Source: Mycoplasmatota bacterium
GTDB taxonomy: Bacteria; Bacillota_I; Bacilli_A; Izemoplasmatales; Hujiaoplasmataceae
Assembly: GCA_018622675.1 (NCBI GenBank)
Contig: CP076020.1
Coordinates: 248,001-312,000 of the forward strand
DNA: 64,000 nt
Direction of reading: 5' to 3'
In this document: positions 63,308 to 64,000 of the stretch, one piece after another
Layout of the letters: every line of letters starts with the position of its first letter
How positions within the stretch are numbered: the first letter of the stretch is position 1
Translations under genes and position numbers: made by a program
The notes under the pieces: model-generated
Database searches by the model: none
What the model saw: only the letters and a program-made list of their open reading frames with translations
Told to the model about the DNA's origin: nothing

Positions 63308-64000
63308 GACATTTCATCAAAGCAGAATTTAAAAGACAATTAAACTCTTTGATTTTGTGGACAGCTATTATATGTGGTTTATCAATATTAATGTTAAGTA
63401 TGTATCCAGCTTTTAAAGACTCTTTTTCTGAATTAGAAGCCATGCTAGATGCTTTTCCACCTTCAATGTTAGAAGTTTTTGGCTTAGGTGATGGCGGACT
63501 TGATATGTCTACACCTTATGGGTGGTATGGTATGGAAGGGTATTTATTTGTGGTCTTAATTGGTGGTTCTTATGCAAGTATTCTAGGATCAACAATATTG
63601 TCTAGAGAAGAAGATGATCAAACAATAGAATTCTTATTATCAAAACCTATTTCGAGAAATCAAATACTTATGGGGAAATCTATTGTTGTAATGACAAACT
63701 TATTCATGTTGAATATAGTACTATTTTTAACATTACTCGTTGCTTTTTTATTGATTGGGGAGTTTATCTTTATGACCACTCTATTACTAGTTGTAGGCCC
63801 CTTGTTGTTACAGTTAGTCTTTGCGTCAATCTCCATGGCTATTAGTGTTTTTGTAACGAAATCACGACAAGTCATGAGTATATCTTTGGGCTTAGTCATT
63901 GGTTTGTTTTTCTTAGATATTATTTCAGAATTAACAGATAACTTTGCATTTTTAAAATACTTAACACCTTATGAATATGTCAATGCAGTATCTATTGTTA
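63304..64000 (+). CDS. ABC-2 type permease, 3' partial
   Basis: At least 232 residues, cut by the window end. N-terminal helix SLILWTAIICGLSILMLSMYP, then an extracellular loop (ELEAMLDAFPPSMLEVFGLGDGG) and helices GYLFVVLIGGSYASILGSTIL, LFMLNIVLFLTLLVAFLLIG and beyond. EEDDQTIEFLLSKPISRNQILMGK is the coupling segment typical of ABC-2 permeases. AAGGAGG precedes the ATG at 63304, which overlaps the ATPase stop (ATGA). Confidence 0.88.
   Translation, partial: MRHFIKAEFKRQLNSLILWTAIICGLSILMLSMYPAFKDSFSELEAMLDAFPPSMLEVFGLGDGGLDMSTPYGWYGMEGYLFVVLIGGSYASILGSTILSREEDDQTIEFLLSKPISRNQILMGKSIVVMTNLFMLNIVLFLTLLVAFLLIGEFIFMTTLLLVVGPLLLQLVFASISMAISVFVTKSRQVMSISLGLVIGLFFLDIISELTDNFAFLKYLTPYEYVNAVSIV

Overview
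The window is AT-rich bacterial chromosome with compact, mostly co-directional operons, strong Shine-Dalgarno sites of the AAGGAGG type, many U-tailed hairpin terminators, and the ordinary genetic code (TGA ends genes, tryptophan is TGG). Low-GC features such as CsoR/CopZ/CopA, mgsA, two GntR regulators and a CshA-like helicase point to a low-GC Firmicute or a standard-code Mollicute relative (Acholeplasma/Izemoplasma-like). No cell-wall, ribosomal or tRNA gene is present to settle this, so the lineage is an inference.

Layout. 1-2033: the end of an SPFH-SHOCT protein and a membrane M28 peptidase. 2617-17590 is an accessory defence island: a small membrane protein with a TIR-like protein; a large NTPase fused to a C-terminal TIR domain; a three-gene module (unknown protein, four-helix membrane protein, PIN-like nuclease with zinc ribbon); a VWA protein; a small zincin; and a type I restriction-modification operon headed by a small HTH regulator. 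17605-18040 is non-coding and carries two tandem, strongly structured units whose stems covary. An intact IS3-family element (18076-19483) sits next to them, followed by a DUF2779 nuclease-like gene.

21152-27975: housekeeping genes, including a c-di-GMP GGDEF/EAL gene broken by a stop and a frameshift, a DEAD-box helicase and an arsenate reductase. 28068-30334 is the most striking locus. It holds an HD-GYP c-di-GMP phosphodiesterase, a divergently transcribed HTH-TPR regulator of RRNPP (Rgg/PlcR-like) type, and a small exported peptide precursor made of four exact 13-residue repeats. An identical 23-bp element lies upstream of both the peptide gene and the HD-GYP gene in the same orientation relative to transcription. 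It reads as a quorum-sensing circuit with a polypeptide-style pheromone precursor that controls c-di-GMP breakdown.

30706-40426: pseudouridine degradation (psuK-psuG), a cold-shock gene, an ISL3 transposase, mgsA, a ribose/nucleoside salvage operon (rbsK, nucleoside hydrolase), an aminotransferase, a lipoprotein and a cyclophilin. 40511-43516: copper operon copZ-copA-csoR with a CsoR-like operator. 43530-50821: a TetR-controlled membrane protein, then two overlapping GntR-type regulators leading into gnd-zwf-cyclase-old yellow enzyme, an operon that makes and probably spends NADPH. 50834-64000: PhzF-like protein, membrane glycerophosphodiesterase, small stress membrane protein, aminoglycoside adenylyltransferase-like protein, TetR with its operator, CPA2 antiporter, TauE exporter, S9 peptidase, a thioredoxin-fold/CcdA fusion, an MFS transporter and an ABC transporter cut off by the window end.
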